The notes beneath the pieces were generated by a model. The model had not been told where the DNA came from and did no database searches. It saw only the letters and a list, made by a program, of their open reading frames with translations. The position numbers and the translations under genes were made by a program. DNA of 64,000 nucleotides from Todiramphus chloris collaris (lineage: Eukaryota > Chordata > Aves > Coraciiformes > Alcedinidae): assembly GCA_025345505.1 (NCBI GenBank), contig JANVCC010010406.1, positions 18,861,506 through 18,925,505 on the forward strand, given 5' to 3'. Positions 26,521 through 40,220 of the stretch are shown one piece after another; position 1 is the first letter of the stretch, and every line of letters begins with the position of its first letter.

Positions 26521-29500
26521 TGTTGCTATTCTTCTGGGCTCTCAGGGGCCTTTAGCTTGATTTTTATCTGCAAGGGTGGGAAGAGATCCTCCAATGTGTT
26601 TGTGCTCAAAAGTTAAGGTCCCTTTGGATGTGTTCTCCAGTACATTAAAAAGTTCTGTGCTGGCTGAGCATAACTAAGTGTGGGACCCATCTTGATCACC
26701 TGGAGGGGTCATAGCAGAGCAAACATGAAGTATTATCTTTCCCAGTCCCAAGTGCTTTTATTGACTCATTTTGCCCTGAATAACAGACAAGAAAGAAAAT
26801 GTGGAGTCCAGGCTTTTGGCATGGCACTCAGATCTGAGAATAATTCCACATAACCATCAAACCTGTTTGGTTTTGGGTTTTTTTGAGGGTCTTGTTTTCA
26901 TTCTGGAGAACAAAACAAATTATTATGGATTGTGGACCTTGGTCATCCAGCAAAAAGTATGCAACAAAAGAAAAATATGCCTCATTAAAGAAAATAAGAG
27001 GAAGGACTAATATCAATATTTACAATTCAAGAAACAGAACATAGAAAACCAAGAGGTCCATCTGCAATGTGATACTCATCTGGAGAACAATGTTGTCAAA
27101 ATGCAGGGAGATTCTTCAGCAGTTAGAATGAAGGGAATTATGTGTTTGCATCTCTTTGAGATGTGGGTTTGAAAAGATTTCAAGTATGTAAGAACAGCAC
27201 GGGCAATGCTCACCAGGCAGGCCTGAACCCAGAATTTGGTGTTGTAATTCAACCTGCGGCTTCTGGATTATGGGATATACAGAAATTACCAGTTAGATGC
27301 GATGAGAAATATTTTTCTCTCTTTTAAACAGTAACGAGGTTCCTAAAGGAATATTATATTATTGCAAGAGTAACATATTGAAATCAAACACTCAAGAGTC
27401 AGTACATTTCATGAACAGATTTTTCCCACAAGATTTATACAACCATATTGTGTATTTATTTTTGATTCACAATTTCATTGTGAAACATACATTTTAATGG
27501 TGTATATTTGTCACTAGTGCACACCATAAATACAATAGTAATCATCAGATTCATAGATAGCACTCATGCAGAGCTGTACATAATCACAATTCTCTACAAA
27601 CATACTTGCCTCATGCTCAGAGTTCAAGTGGTAATTCCTGAATAAAGAACAGTGGAGATCAGACTTGTGTAACACTCAGAGCCATCTGTGCTCCTGGGGA
27701 TGTAAAATGCAGACAAATGCCTGACTCCCTACTCCAAAGTACAACTTGTCTGGGCTCTTTTCCTATGATGGAATATGCATGCTTTCATAAAAATCAGCAA
27801 GAGTATGTGAAGACCAGAGTGAAGCTTACTGTCCATTTCTCAGCAAATAGAGTCTGTAGAGATACAATATTAATTTGATTTCTGGTATAGATATAATCTA
27901 TTTAGATTTGAGCTATTCTCTTTCATGCTGTCCTGTTAACATGTTTGGATACACACCCCTCCCTTGCTTCAGAAAACTTCAGAAAACCCACCTTTCTGTG
28001 AGGCATGCCAGGTGCTGGACTACTCCCCACTCCGTGGGTGTTCTTCCACAAATTATTTTGTTTGCATTGAGTTGTGCCTTCAGGGCCTTATCTTGCATTC
28101 CTTGCACACCCAAGTTTCACTGAAGTTAATGGAGATACAAAAGGCAGGCCTTTAGCTTGTGTTGGGACCTACTGAGCTTTCTTCTAATTCTGCTTCTGGC
28201 ATGGGCTCTGCTGTCCTAAATCCTGAGGTCTGAGGACTTAATGCAATCTTTTCTGTGTGAGGTGCAGCCTCTCTTCCTGAGTTCAGCACCTTCTCTCCCC
28301 ATTTATTTTTTTGGGTCGTGTGTGCGTATGGCACTTGTGTAAGTACAATGGTGCATGTTCTACTGTTATGGTCGCTGCTGCTTCCTGAATTTAGCGTGTT
28401 CTGTTTCTCAAAACACTTAGATGCTGCTATCCAGAACAGTGAAAAAACCTTGTTCCTTCCACTCCGCACCTTTTGAAAAAAAAATCACTGCTCCAGTGTT
28501 TGTGGAATGTGTATTTTATTATAGTCTTAGTTTCATAACTATCCTTATTAAAAACAGACTTAGCAAAGTTAATTAGGGGTAATTTGCATTCAAGATATTC
28601 ATTATTTACTTATCTTTGAACTGCAAACTGTAGGAATGCCATTTGTTCATTAAAATTCCCAATCTTTGCCCACTTTCCCTTTGATAGCACAGTGGTTAAA
28701 GAAAGTTGTGCTTAGCTGCTGACTAACCATTCTCTGCACACTGCAGAGATGGCTGCAGGCCATTATTTCAGCATTAGAAAGTAGTTAATACTGAATGCCA
28801 TGAAGTTAAATTTGTGTTCATTCTCTTATTACGTTGGAAATCAGTTGTTCATTCTGAAAAAGTTTCCCAGCAGAACTCTCAGCCAAGCTCTGCATACTCA
28901 AAAAACATGCGGTAACAATATTCAGAAGGTAAGGAGGTTTGAAATAGGGTAAAAAAGAGGAATTAAACATATCTCTGAAAAAGACACTGCAGCAATTCCC
29001 TGCCCTGGATTAAGGTTTATTTAATTATCACAGTCACCACCTTTGTTAGTTCCTTTTATTAGCACAAGGAAACATACCTGATTTTTATTGTTAACCACTA
29101 ATGTCTGAACAATTACACATTTGTTACTTCCTCAGAATCTCTTGCTATGTTCTTCTTACAGATACTGTAAATTGAAAAGACATACAATGGCAATTGTCTT
29201 GCTGATGTCTTGCCAACAGGAAAGAAGAAGAACCCATTTCATAGTTACTCAGTGGGGACTGTCTCTCAAGTACCTCTTTGGTAACTAGTCTATGTCTGTT
29301 CTAAGGTACAAGAATGAATACTCCAGAGCAAGAAACACATAGGCAAGGTGAGAAATCACTGTCAAGAAAAGTAACCTCAGCAGAGGGCTGCAAGGCTGGT
29401 CAGATCCTGGTGTGACTAAAGCATTGTTATCTAGAACAAGTCTGGACTCTTAGTGCCTACTCAAGGATTGCTGTTTGACAACACCTCTGATTTTCCTCTT

Positions 29501-30397
29501 TGAATGCAACTTAAAAATGATGACACCTTCTAACACTCCCACCCCTCTCCCTCCATCTCTTGAACTAATGAGCAAATAAGGAAAGAAAATTAAAGAATAA
29601 AAAATGTAAGCGGTGATAGGGTGAGATCAATAAACTGTGGATTGCTAGCACTGAGTGAGCCTAAGTAATCTTCTGCATATTGCATGTTGAGTTAACTTGC
29701 AAGAGAAATATGTTGCCTCTTATTGTCCTGTGTCTCATTGTGGAAAAGGAAGCAGGGACTGCAAATTAAAATACCCTTGATTTAGGTTCTGAATGGAGTG
29801 TCCAGGAGTTCTTCCGCTCTTGCCACATGCTAGAAATTGAACTGTCTGCACCATTTCAGTATAACAAGAACATTTTATTATTGTTTCCAGCCCATGACTT
29901 CCTTTTGTCTTGTTCTCCCTGTGACCCCCCACTAAAGATGTTTTTGTGAGTATCATTAGGAAAAGTAGCTATTGTACATAAGCACAGTACTTTGCTGGTT
30001 CAGACTCAGTGCTACAGGGCAGAATGTGAAAAGTACATGAATAGTAACCCGAGTGATACTATAGTACATGCTGGCATAAGAGTGCTGAAGATTTCCTGAG
30101 CTGAAATACACTACACCGGGGATTATTCACTGAGTGTATATGGGGCTAAGAGGAGCTCAGACAGAAGTGGACAACTAATGACGTCATCACATGAGCTTTG
30201 TACAAATGATAAGTCTCTGACTCACCAGTCCAGGCAACATGCTGCTCCTAAGGACAGTTCTGGTTTTCACACTGTCCAAGATTTTACTTAGGCTGATGCT
30301 GGTGAGCAACGATTTCCCCAAAACGTGCAACAAGTGAGAAAGGGAGGAAGTCTGTTGAGTCCCAGTGGAATCTATAAGAGAAGTTAGAGCAAGAATG

Positions 30398-30421
30398 AAA
30401 AAAAAAAAACCAAAAAAAAAA
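30398..30421. repeat. A-rich run
   Basis: Twelve As, CC, then ten As. Confidence 0.9.
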
Positions 30422-33400
30422 TGCTTGTCAGGTTATTAACTCTATGTGCAGGCAGTCAACTCATGTGGAGTATGACTACCACGGTGACAAGGGAACTAAG
30501 TTTGGGATGTACTAGGATCACAGGTGAAAGAACAAAAGGAAGTTTAACCAACAGAAGAAAACTCAGAGGAACAGAATATTTAGTATTTATATACAGTTGT
30601 AGTTCTCACTGTAGCACATACCAGCTAGCTTCTACAGAGGTAGAAATGCTGTCCTTTTCTTCTGAGGTCTGGATATGACAGCAGAAAGTGGGGATACCAC
30701 AGAGTTCAGTGTAGTTACTCAGATGGGAATCCATGTTTACATCTCCTGTGCTAAGATCTGTCAAACCAAATCACTAAGTTGGGTTTTCCCATCTGTAAGT
30801 GACAGAATTGTATACTGCACATTGTATATATAGTGGTAAGAGTCAGTTGTGAAACAGGTTGTATTTTTTTGCTGTTTTCTGAAAGAAGGGAAAGTTATGC
30901 TTTAAGAAAAGAAGCATATTCAAACTCTGCATGTAAGACCATTTTCTCAGTGAATGGTGTCTACTTTATCTTTATGTCTAAGCTCTCTCCTGTCAAAAAA
31001 CATCAGTTTGTCACAAAGGGCAACTGTAAAGGGCAGTTGAAGAAATTAAAGAATCTCTGTGCTGATTTACTTATGTTTGCATAAGAATACGATACTTTTT
31101 AATCTCTTGAGCTTCCAAAGGAAATACTCTGGAGGGTCAAAAGAGAATAATTTAATTACCTCAGAGATTCACAAGAAATTAGGCTTCAGTGATGCTTAGT
31201 ATCAGTTAAACTAATAGGGAATATGCTTCAGTCAGAATATTTGACAGTTATACAGTGAAAGTTTGATGGCAGTGCATTTCCATTGGCTTTAGTAGGGTCA
31301 AGAATTTAACTCATATTACTTGTAAACCCAGGATGGTTAGTGAATGGGCTGATTCAGGCTACTGTTAATCTCCCAGAAAAGGACAGAATACTGTTTACAA
31401 AATTGTCTTTCTGGATGTTACAGACATGATTTGTCTGAGGTCTATTCCATCTGTCAATGTATGTGTGTCCACAGCCCTAAACCAGTTTAATGGAAACAAT
31501 ATAACTTGCTAAATATAGTAGTATTTCTGCAAGGATTTTTTTTCTTCTTGAGTTGTTTGTGTGTTTGTTTGCTTGTTTAAAAAAAAAAACAAAACAAACA
31601 ATATTTAATGTCTTAAGAACCATGATATTCAAAGGGAAGGCCATGGCAATACACAAAAAGAAAAGGACATGTAAGAGCATAAGAAAGAGGTAAATTCTGA
31701 TCTGTAGGTGCAGAACGAACCCAGTGCTATGATATGAGTTTTCTCTCGATTTACACCAACATAATGTGTCCCAGACTAAAACCATTTATTTTATGATAAG
31801 CTTAAACCAGGTCACTTTGCTCTGACACCTTGTTCTGCCTGCAATTGTACATGCATGCACCCACACACATATATTCACATTTTGTTCAATAGCCTTTCAG
31901 TCATGCCACAGAGCTGTATGGTCTCTCCTCGATAAGCTGTGTTAAATTAAAATTAAACATCACCAAGCTTTGCGCTCAGCCTCCCTCTGTGAATGCTCTG
32001 CTATGGGTGTGCAGGGGGTTAATATCACAAATGTTCCACAGGAGGTTAGTGGGATTCAGTTTCAGCTAACATTTGTTTTGCCAGCTCCTGTTCACTTTCA
32101 TCTCTGCTTATGAACACTATTATCTTGTTTGTAATAATATATATAGATCACTGCAGCTGCGCTCTGCAAAATTCATCCATTTTTTGAACACTGTAAAAAA
32201 AAATCTGAAAGTCTTTTATCATATTACTGAGCCCTGTGAATTCATCCACCTTCCCAGCTTGGTCTCTTATACAAACTTGTAAGCAGGCATGGGTTTGCAA
32301 ACCTACCTTTCACTGAGAATGGACCATCGTGTTTCGAATGCAACCTCACACCCAATGTAGTCTTGTCCATTTATTTTGAGTTTTTGCTTTTAAAAAAGGA
32401 CTAAGTTACTTCAACTCCTTTGGTTTTAATCTGTTCCTGTTGTAATTTCCTTTGGCATATGTATGACTTGTGCAGTAGGTCATCATACTGTGCCGGAATT
32501 TTTCTGTCACTTGCTCAAGTAGACTGCCAGTAATACTACCTAACTCTTATATAGCACTTTTTCTATCTCACAAACATACAGCTTCCTGCCCTGGAATCAG
32601 TGGTCCTAGCTATTGAAGGGCACTGGAAAGGCTATTAGCATTTTTGCCATTTTCTTTCATGATCCTATAGGACTATGCTAAGCAGTGTGCTTTTCCATAG
32701 ACATAAACCTTAGAATCAGTCTAAAGAAATAAATGGGTCTTTTTAAAAACCTGTATGGTACAGATGCCTTGAAAAGTGGATGGAAGAATGTAAAGAGATA
32801 GGAATAGACTTGAATTTACACTAAAACTTTCAGCAGAAAATCCTCATGTCACATGTTTTCTATGGTCTGATCCTATGGCTTTATTCTAAAAAGACACACA
32901 AAAAGCAAACTCTTGGCTGTAAGTTCTTAATGTTTACCTAACTTGCTATTACTAAAGTACAGCTTACAATGGAGCTATTATTCCAGAAGCTGAATGGTGT
33001 GATACGATAATTGACTTCCTTACTAGTTTCCCAGTCTTCTTCCTCTTCAAGTATCAGAAGTCGTTGAATGACTAGGTCATAGCTCTGTTCTGCTTTTCTC
33101 ATTTTGAGACAGAAAAAGGCAGACTAACTTTCAAAGCCTCAATCCTAAGCTTTAAAGAAGGCAGAGTGTAAAAGAAAGAATAGAAAAGGAAACAAAAAGG
33201 AAATGAAATGGAGATTTAAGTAGTTTAGACCTTGTGCTCAGCAGTCCACAAGATCAAACTCAGCAGCAGCTGGTATCAATGTTCTTGCATTGTTCAAACA
33301 AGTTCCGGCATTTAGTGAGCTGGGATGCTGCCTTCTACCACACTTCTGTAGAGGCCGCCTCTCTGGTTGCGACTGAAGTGTGCCTTCCATAAGCAGCTTT

Positions 33401-36269
33401 GCATTACTTTGACAAAGCCAGACAGCACCTGTCCTTGAGGCTTAACAAAAGATAGTAAAGGGAAGGAGAGAGTAATCTCTGTAAGGCCTCTGCTGCTATC
33501 ATTCTCCCTTTATATTTCATTTAGAGTAAAACGTGAACAAAGAAAGAGTGTTAGACATGCACACTGTAATGAAAATCCATGACTCGACCGTGCATTCATA
33601 ATTATTTTATAAATAAATGGCTTCTGGAGAGCCACATCTGTCTCTTCCCACAGAGTGTATGTCTTTCATTAATGTATTACAGGCTGAATGAAGCCAGCCT
33701 GAGTGCTTCGCTTGCATCTTCCTCTTCCTCTCCATCATTGTCCATGGATAGGTTTTTGTGGTTCGGAGAGAGCTGCGAGCCCCACACGTCTCTGCAGGAC
33801 TGATGGCTCGTCAATAACATTAGCCAGCATTATGGGCTGCATCGGTGTAGAACAGAATCAATATGACCAAGTAAAAAGTCTAATCAGTTGACATGACCAT
33901 CTTCAGGAGGCCTTACATTACAAGAAATGAGTTTTTTTAAGGAATCAGCATCAGCGCTGCTTATTCACCCCACACCAAGAAGCCTTGAGGAAGATTTATT
34001 GCTCCTTGTTTTGTTAGCAGTGCAGGGTAAGCTGGTAAAAGTGAAATAATGATTCAGATTAAAAGAATAATAAAGACTGGAGTCTGCAAACACTGCCCAC
34101 ATTTCCCTAAGAAGCTGAAAAGAGCTGCTATAGGGCACTCTGCAGCGTGAAAAGGAAATTGTCTGCACCAGGAAATAAAAATAACTTAGGATCCTGAATA
34201 CGGGGATTCATGCCCTTTGTCTGACTAGGTTGCATTCCATTTTCTCACCCTCTCTGTTTTTTACTGAAGGGACAGATTCAGCTCTCACTTCTACTTGTGT
34301 AAATTGAAGTCACTTGGCTGAAAATAGGATTGTTCCAGATTTCTATCAGCGTAAGTGAAAGCAGACTTTGGCAGTCATGCCTATGGCAATGTACACATCT
34401 TAAAACAAGTTTCTCACTGATGCATAGCTTTATCTATGTGGTAATTATGGAGCTGTTTTACAATCATCTCTCCTTCACTTTCTCCTCACCCCTCTGCATG
34501 CAGATTCACCCACAACACAAGAGCGACAGGGGTGCAGATATCAGATATTTCACTTTTATGAACTCTGCTGATCGTCTGTTCTCATTTGTCCAGTCATCTG
34601 AGGGAAACCCTGTTCAATCATGTGAGGGTAAAGCATTAGTGAAATCGTTAGTGCAGCATGGGCAAGCTAATAGGCCCATGCCTCAGCTATTTTTTTTGCA
34701 GGCAACGTATCACCTACATCAGAGATATTTCAGCAGTGTTATTTCCTAAACAGGTAAAGGAAAATAATTGCATCTTAGAGGCAAGCAGCTTATTTGTGAA
34801 TGGGAAAATGGACATGTTAACTACTCCCATCCCACTTTGTTAGAATGAAATAGCTGGGAAATGCTCATTAAAAAAAAAAAAAACAAAACCCCAAACTTGA
34901 AACAGGTTAAGTACTTAATCAAATTAACAACAGAATCAGAGGAAATTAAAGGGCCTGATCCCACAGGGACCTTCTCAGACTGGACATGAGGAGAGGAAAG
35001 GAAAGTTTGATTAAGTCTTTTCTGCCATTGCCAGGAAAGACTCAATGCTTACAGACCAGTCTGTGGTACTTACACACAGAAATGCGGCAAAACTGGTGAT
35101 CTCCTCCTGGGCAGAAATTGTAGACCTTTACTCTGAGTATGGGATTATGAGGTCACTCAATATAGTCATGGGCAGTGGGCAATTGCTCTGTCAAATTTAA
35201 TCTAATTTTCTCCCTCTTAGGCATATACAGAGATAGAGACACTCTCTACAGCTTTCATCATGAGGGAGGAATTGTTCTGGGTTTTTAATATTAGAGTAGT
35301 AACTATGGGCTTCAGTCAAAATGAAGATCTACAACATTGTGCACAGGCAAGACAAGTTCTTCATCCCCAGGCGTCAATGTCAAGTGCACAACAACACTGA
35401 ACTTGATCCTCAGTGGCAGAGTTCACCTCGAAGTTTCCAGTACCACTGGCTGTCGAAAATGAGACACAACAAAAAAAGCCTAAGTGGGAAAAATAGTTCA
35501 GCATCTGTGTGTTTTGAGATTGTCTTTATTGTTGCTTCATGAAGAAAAGCAGGGGATTTTTAATCAATCTAGATTCTGACACAAAGTTGTTGTGTTTTGG
35601 TTTTTTTATGAGAATCCTGCTGCAGAGTATTAATAATGTAACATTATTTAAAATGGCTTAATAAAGTTAAAAAAAAAAAAAAGTCAACTTCTATTAACAT
35701 TCTGCCGTTTAGAGTGATTTAAGGGACTATTGTATGCTCAGAACCCTAGAATCTTTGTATATAACATTTCTGTTAATGGAAACTTTAGCCCTTTGATTTC
35801 ATGAGGACTGAAAAGTTTTACCAGGCGCACAGGCTCTGTATAAGTAAGCAGCACACAGCAAACATATTATTTTAAAAGGATTATCACTTTGACAGCTATT
35901 CAGTTGGGGTGGCTTTTTCCTGTCCCCTGGAATTCCCAGCTTGCCCTCTTAACTACACAGAAGGTAAATCTGTATAATACTTCACAGCTGCCTTTACTGG
36001 GACCTGACACTGAGCTTACTAGATGTGCTTTCCTGGTACAAAGCACCTCGTCAAGTTTCCTGCTCTGGATGCAGTGAATGCAGCTGATGAGCTGTCTTAT
36101 TAAAAGTTATGAGGAAAGGATGTTCACTCCATTACTTTCTGAACTACTGGATATGCATGGCAAAGCTGCCAAACTGGCCAGTCCCTCAGAGCTCCCTCCC
36201 TCCCATACAGGATGCATGCTAACGTTTAGTAACGCATTACTCCCATGGTGGTCACCATTGAATGTAAAA

Positions 36270-36290
36270 ATTTATTTATTTATTTATTTT
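36270..36290. repeat. (TTTA)n short tandem repeat
   Basis: About five TTTA units, roughly 280 bp before CR1 copy 4. Confidence 0.9.
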
Positions 36291-36572
36291 AAATGGCATC
36301 TCAGTCAGCATTACCATGACATTTTCTCATCACTGCAGACCAAACCTAAGACTTGCTGTCCCACTGACACCAAGCACATTAGCAAAGCTCCCAAGAGTTT
36401 TAAGCTTGGGCTCTACCACCCCTCTGCCTGTAGTGATGGGAACAGAGCCAGGAGCAAGACCTCCCTGCAACCTGCCTGGCTCAAAGAGAAAGGACAAGGC
36501 AGCACCATGCTTGCTTGGAAGCCCAGTTAGTTCTGAGATCCGGAGCGATGACGAAGTTCAAGAGACTTAGCA

Positions 36573-37412
36573 CATAGAATCATAGAATGGTTTGGGTTGG
36601 AAGGCACATTTAAAGGTTATCTAGTCCAAGCTCTCTCCAGTGAAGAAATCCTTTTCAACTAGATCATGTTGCTCAGAGCCCTGTCCAACCTGACTTTTAA
36701 TGTTTCCATCACTAGAGCTTCTACTACCTCTCTGGGCAACCTGTTCCAGTGTTTCACCACCCCCATTGTAAAAATGTCTCCCTGATAAAATATGTCTCCC
36801 TTCTATCTAGTCTAAATCTACCCTCTTGTAGTTTAAAATTACTACTCCTTGTCCTGTCACAACAGGCCCTGCTAAAATAATTGTCCCTCTCTTTCTGATA
36901 GGCCTCCTTTAAGTACTAAAAAGGCCAGAATAAGGTCTCCCTGGAGCCTTCTCTTCTCCAGCCTTAACCATCCCAACTCTCTCACCTTATCCTTATAGCA
37001 GAGGTGCTCTAGCCCTCTGATCATTTCAGTGGCCCTCCTCTGGACCCACTCCAAGAGGTTCATGTCCTTCTTGTGCTGAGAACTCCAGAGCTGGACATGA
37101 CACTCCGTGTGGGAGAGCAGAGTAGAAGAGCAGAATCATCTCCATTGACCTGCTGGCTACACTTCTTTTGATGTAACCCCGAATACGATTGGCTTTCTGG
37201 TCTGCAAGTGTACATTGTTGGCCCATGTCCAGTTTTTCATCCATCTGTACCTGCAAGTCCTTCTCCATGGGGCTCTTCTCAATCAAACCATACCCCAGAC
37301 TGTATCGATACCCTGAACAAGGTGCAAGACCTTGCATTTGTCCTTGTTAGTCCTCATGAGGTTCACACGGGCACACTTGTCAAGCTTGTCCAGGTCCCTC
37401 AGGATAGTACAG
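36573..37412 (-). mobile_element. CR1 LINE copy 4 (degraded, frameshifted)
   Basis: On the minus strand two frame-shifted segments (about 37337-37026 and 37063-36872) read KANRIRGYIKRSVASRS and WVQRRATEMIRGLEHLCYKDKVRELGWLRLEKRRLQGDLI, recognisable as the CR1 ORF2 C-terminus. The 3' end begins at 36573 with the typical TAGAATCATAGAATGG (shown on the plus strand). The similarity fades at about 37400-37412. No RT catalytic motif is present. It is more diverged than copies 1, 3 and 5, so probably older. Confidence 0.9.
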
Positions 37413-39636
37413 ATGGTCTAGCATTGCACAGATGGTCAAGGAGACCAGAGACAGGTGTACTGCAGGGGGAGCTGAGGTATTGGTCTCCTGTGTGTCCCCA
37501 TGTTGCACACCCCTTTCTCTGGTTGCTACTGATGGTGAGCTCAGGGAAAGGGGAACAGGGGCAGAGCAGCACCCATGAGCAGCTGAGAGAGACACATCTG
37601 GTCCAGAGGTAGTGCCAAGGGAGGGCTAAGGTGCTGTAGCAGAGCTGGATTGAGAAAAGAAAGCTTTCTAAAGAAGAGGATACAATGATTGTTACAGCCA
37701 TGGTTCAGTGGGGCCAGCCTCAGCAATGCCACATATGGAACATGTACCTATTACCTACCCCTCAGTAAAAGAAAAAGCTACTTTCTCAAGTAGTTCATGC
37801 AAAAACTGCAAATAAATTTATTTTTCTCCACTACTTCACTGAAGCAAAAGACATTTTGCAAGCAGCCTGCTTGCAAAACTGTTGGCGCTTGGACTGGAAG
37901 AACACAATTAAAAGACACAGTAAAAATTGACAAATCTTGGTATGGGGAGCTGAAAATACATTACAATCCCAATTGAACTATAAATAAAAAACCTAAATTA
38001 AATAAATCTTGCACAATTATGGATTAAAATATGTTTGGTTTTAATGACTTAGCGTATGGGCCTTGGCTCTTGAAATCGTTGCTGAGACTACATGGCTTGC
38101 ACAGAGACGTAATAATAAACAAGTTGTCTGCTGCTGCAATACCATACAGGCATGATGAGGGAAGGGGGACCAGCATTTTGCTAGTTTTCTGGTTACTGGT
38201 TAGCCCTCCCTCATGAGTCCTGCCCTCTGTGCAAAATTCTGACCATATAGCATCAGTAATGGCAAGCAGTGTCAATAACAGATTCAGTAATGAGTGGAAA
38301 AAAACCCTAGACCAATAACAACAAAACCTTTGGGGGAACATTATCTGGAATTGCTGTCATCTTATGTTGGGAAACTGACGGTCTTTCCTGATGGCAGCCT
38401 ATCATCCACAGGATGCAGCAAGATGCTGGGTTCAGAGAGCAAACCCTGAAAGGGTCAGGCTTGGTGGACAGCGATGTGCTCATCTGCTACTGCTCTGCAG
38501 TGCTGGATGTGGTGGCCCAGGTTTGCCCAGGCAGCTGGGGCTTTGGAGGAAGGTGGTGGCAGGAGATGTGGGCACCCTTCCCTGCTCTGCCCCCTGCTTG
38601 CCCCAGCCCATGGCAGTGGCTCTGGGATGTTAGTATGAAGTGCTGTCCTCTCCATTTGTATGATAAGCTGGCATCAAAACATTTTCCACAGCTACTGATT
38701 TAGATGCTGGGTCAGTATAGCCTCACCAACTATCACTTCTTTCTTGAGAAAGGTGAATGTAGGCAGATCCAGACCAACTGAATGGCATTGATGTGGCTGG
38801 TTCTGGATGTCTACTGTGCTGAAGTGATGGTGCCCAGAGCTCACAAGGCTTTCCTGATCTGTATCTGGCTGCCTAATCCCTCACTACAGCCAAGTAATTA
38901 GATGCACTACACCACCTCTCTGAAGGGGAAGGCTGAGACTTAACACAGAAACAGAAAAAACAGCCCAGAAAAATCACCTTTCTTGCAACAGTAAACTGGA
39001 GCCTAATTTCCATCAGTCAAGTAGCTCCGTGAGGACTACAAGGTCTGTTTTCCCCAGGGTGTGGGTACTGTGTTGGATAGCAGCACCAAGGGAAGAGGTT
39101 ATTGCAATTGTTTCCCATCTCTGCTGCCATTCCCAGGGTGAATACTTCATCTCCTTTTCCTGTCCCTTGGTATTCATACCTACACTCTTGGCATTTCTAG
39201 ACTTTGGCTATAGTTGTTTGAAATAGCTCTGTACATCCATTTTACTGGAGGGGGGACAGAGAGACTGAAATTGCATGCAGGAAGACACATATGCATGCAG
39301 TCACATGGCATAACACTTGTTGCCTTAGGAAGCTAGACTAAGAAGCAAACAGCAATCTACCTTTTCAGGCCTTCCTGCTGTGTCTTCTACTTACTTTGCA
39401 AGTTATGGTAGCCTAAAAAAATTTCTATGCTGCATCTAGGAATTTACATGTTATGCTTTCTTTGAACAGTTTTTTTAAAAGACCTCCTGACTTAAAATAA
39501 AGCATGTGAGTATGACTTTTTTAGCTCCTTCAGCAACTGTTTTCTGAAAGATCCGAAGCTGATTATATAGGGATTGTGCTTATTTAGTGGCTTCAGTAAA
39601 CCTATTTCAAAAGTTAACTCTGATATGTTACTTAGA

Positions 39637-39665
39637 ATTAAGATGAGAAGTTTTCTCATCTTAAT
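39637..39665. repeat. Perfect inverted repeat, 13-bp arms and 3-nt loop
   Basis: Arm ATTAAGATGAGAA (39637-39649), loop GTT, arm TTCTCATCTTAAT (39653-39665). There are no mismatches. It could form a hairpin in DNA or RNA on either strand. No terminator or RNA gene context is evident. Confidence 0.9.
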
Positions 39666-39782
39666 GTTTTACAGAAAAAAATCCATTCCAAAAAGGAAGT
39701 GTTCAATGTGTCCAAAAATTCCTTCTTGAAAACTTGCCTGAACATGACATATGACTGCATTTTGTAAGCTGTTTAGTCACCC

Positions 39783-39811
39783 TTTTTTCTTTTTTTTTTT
39801 TTTTTTTTTTT
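39783..39811. repeat. T-rich homopolymer run
   Basis: Six Ts, C, then 22 Ts. Confidence 0.95.
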
Positions 39812-40072
39812 AATTAGACATAGTTGACCCTTTGATCTTAGTGAATTAACACTTTTACTGATCTAGAGGCTGTGACTCTAACCCTCGTGCTTGTTGACAT
39901 CTTATGGCCTGGCATTTGTAATCATGCAAAATCTTGTGAGCAAATTCATGCACACGTGTTTCTAAAATGTTCTTAGAATTCATTTGCTGACATATTCTTT
40001 GTGACTTAAGAGCTTTCACTGACTTTTCTATATGGCTTAGCTCTTGGAGCCTGCGATAAAGTAACACAAGGT

Positions 40073-40106
40073 TCACATGTATTTTGGCATCACATGTATT
40101 TTGGCA
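40073..40106. repeat. 17-bp tandem duplication
   Basis: TCACATGTATTTTGGCA occurs twice in direct succession with no mismatch. Confidence 0.95.
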
Positions 40107-40145
40107 ATTTACCATCTTTTAGAAATGTCTACTTTAGGGTCTTAG

Positions 40146-40220
40146 ACATTGCAGAAAAAGGAAAGAAAAGAAAAAAAAAAGAAAAAAAAAAGAAAAAGAA
40201 AAAAGAAAAATAAATAATTG
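40146..40220. repeat. A-rich GAAAA low-complexity tract
   Basis: A-runs separated by single Gs make an almost pure purine tract. Confidence 0.85.

Larger units (their letters stand above)
21975..36572. other. Long intergenic stretch without genes or CR1
   Basis: About 14.6 kb with no supported coding sequence, CR1 copy or RNA gene. It contains homopolymer runs (T near 25848 and 26272, A at 30398-30421, A near 34870 and 35670), the extreme G-run at 26489-26520, a short (TTTA)n at 36270-36290 and a CpG-retaining block at about 33531-33845. Being long and free of repeats, it could hold conserved regulatory elements of BNC2, but none can be proved from one sequence. Confidence 0.55.

Noticed and set aside
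35661-35684. AATAAA closely followed by an A15 run, suggesting a processed pseudogene or gene end
   Set aside because: The A-run starts only about three bases after the hexamer, too close for a real cleavage site. No coding remnant lies upstream, and processed pseudogenes are rare in birds.
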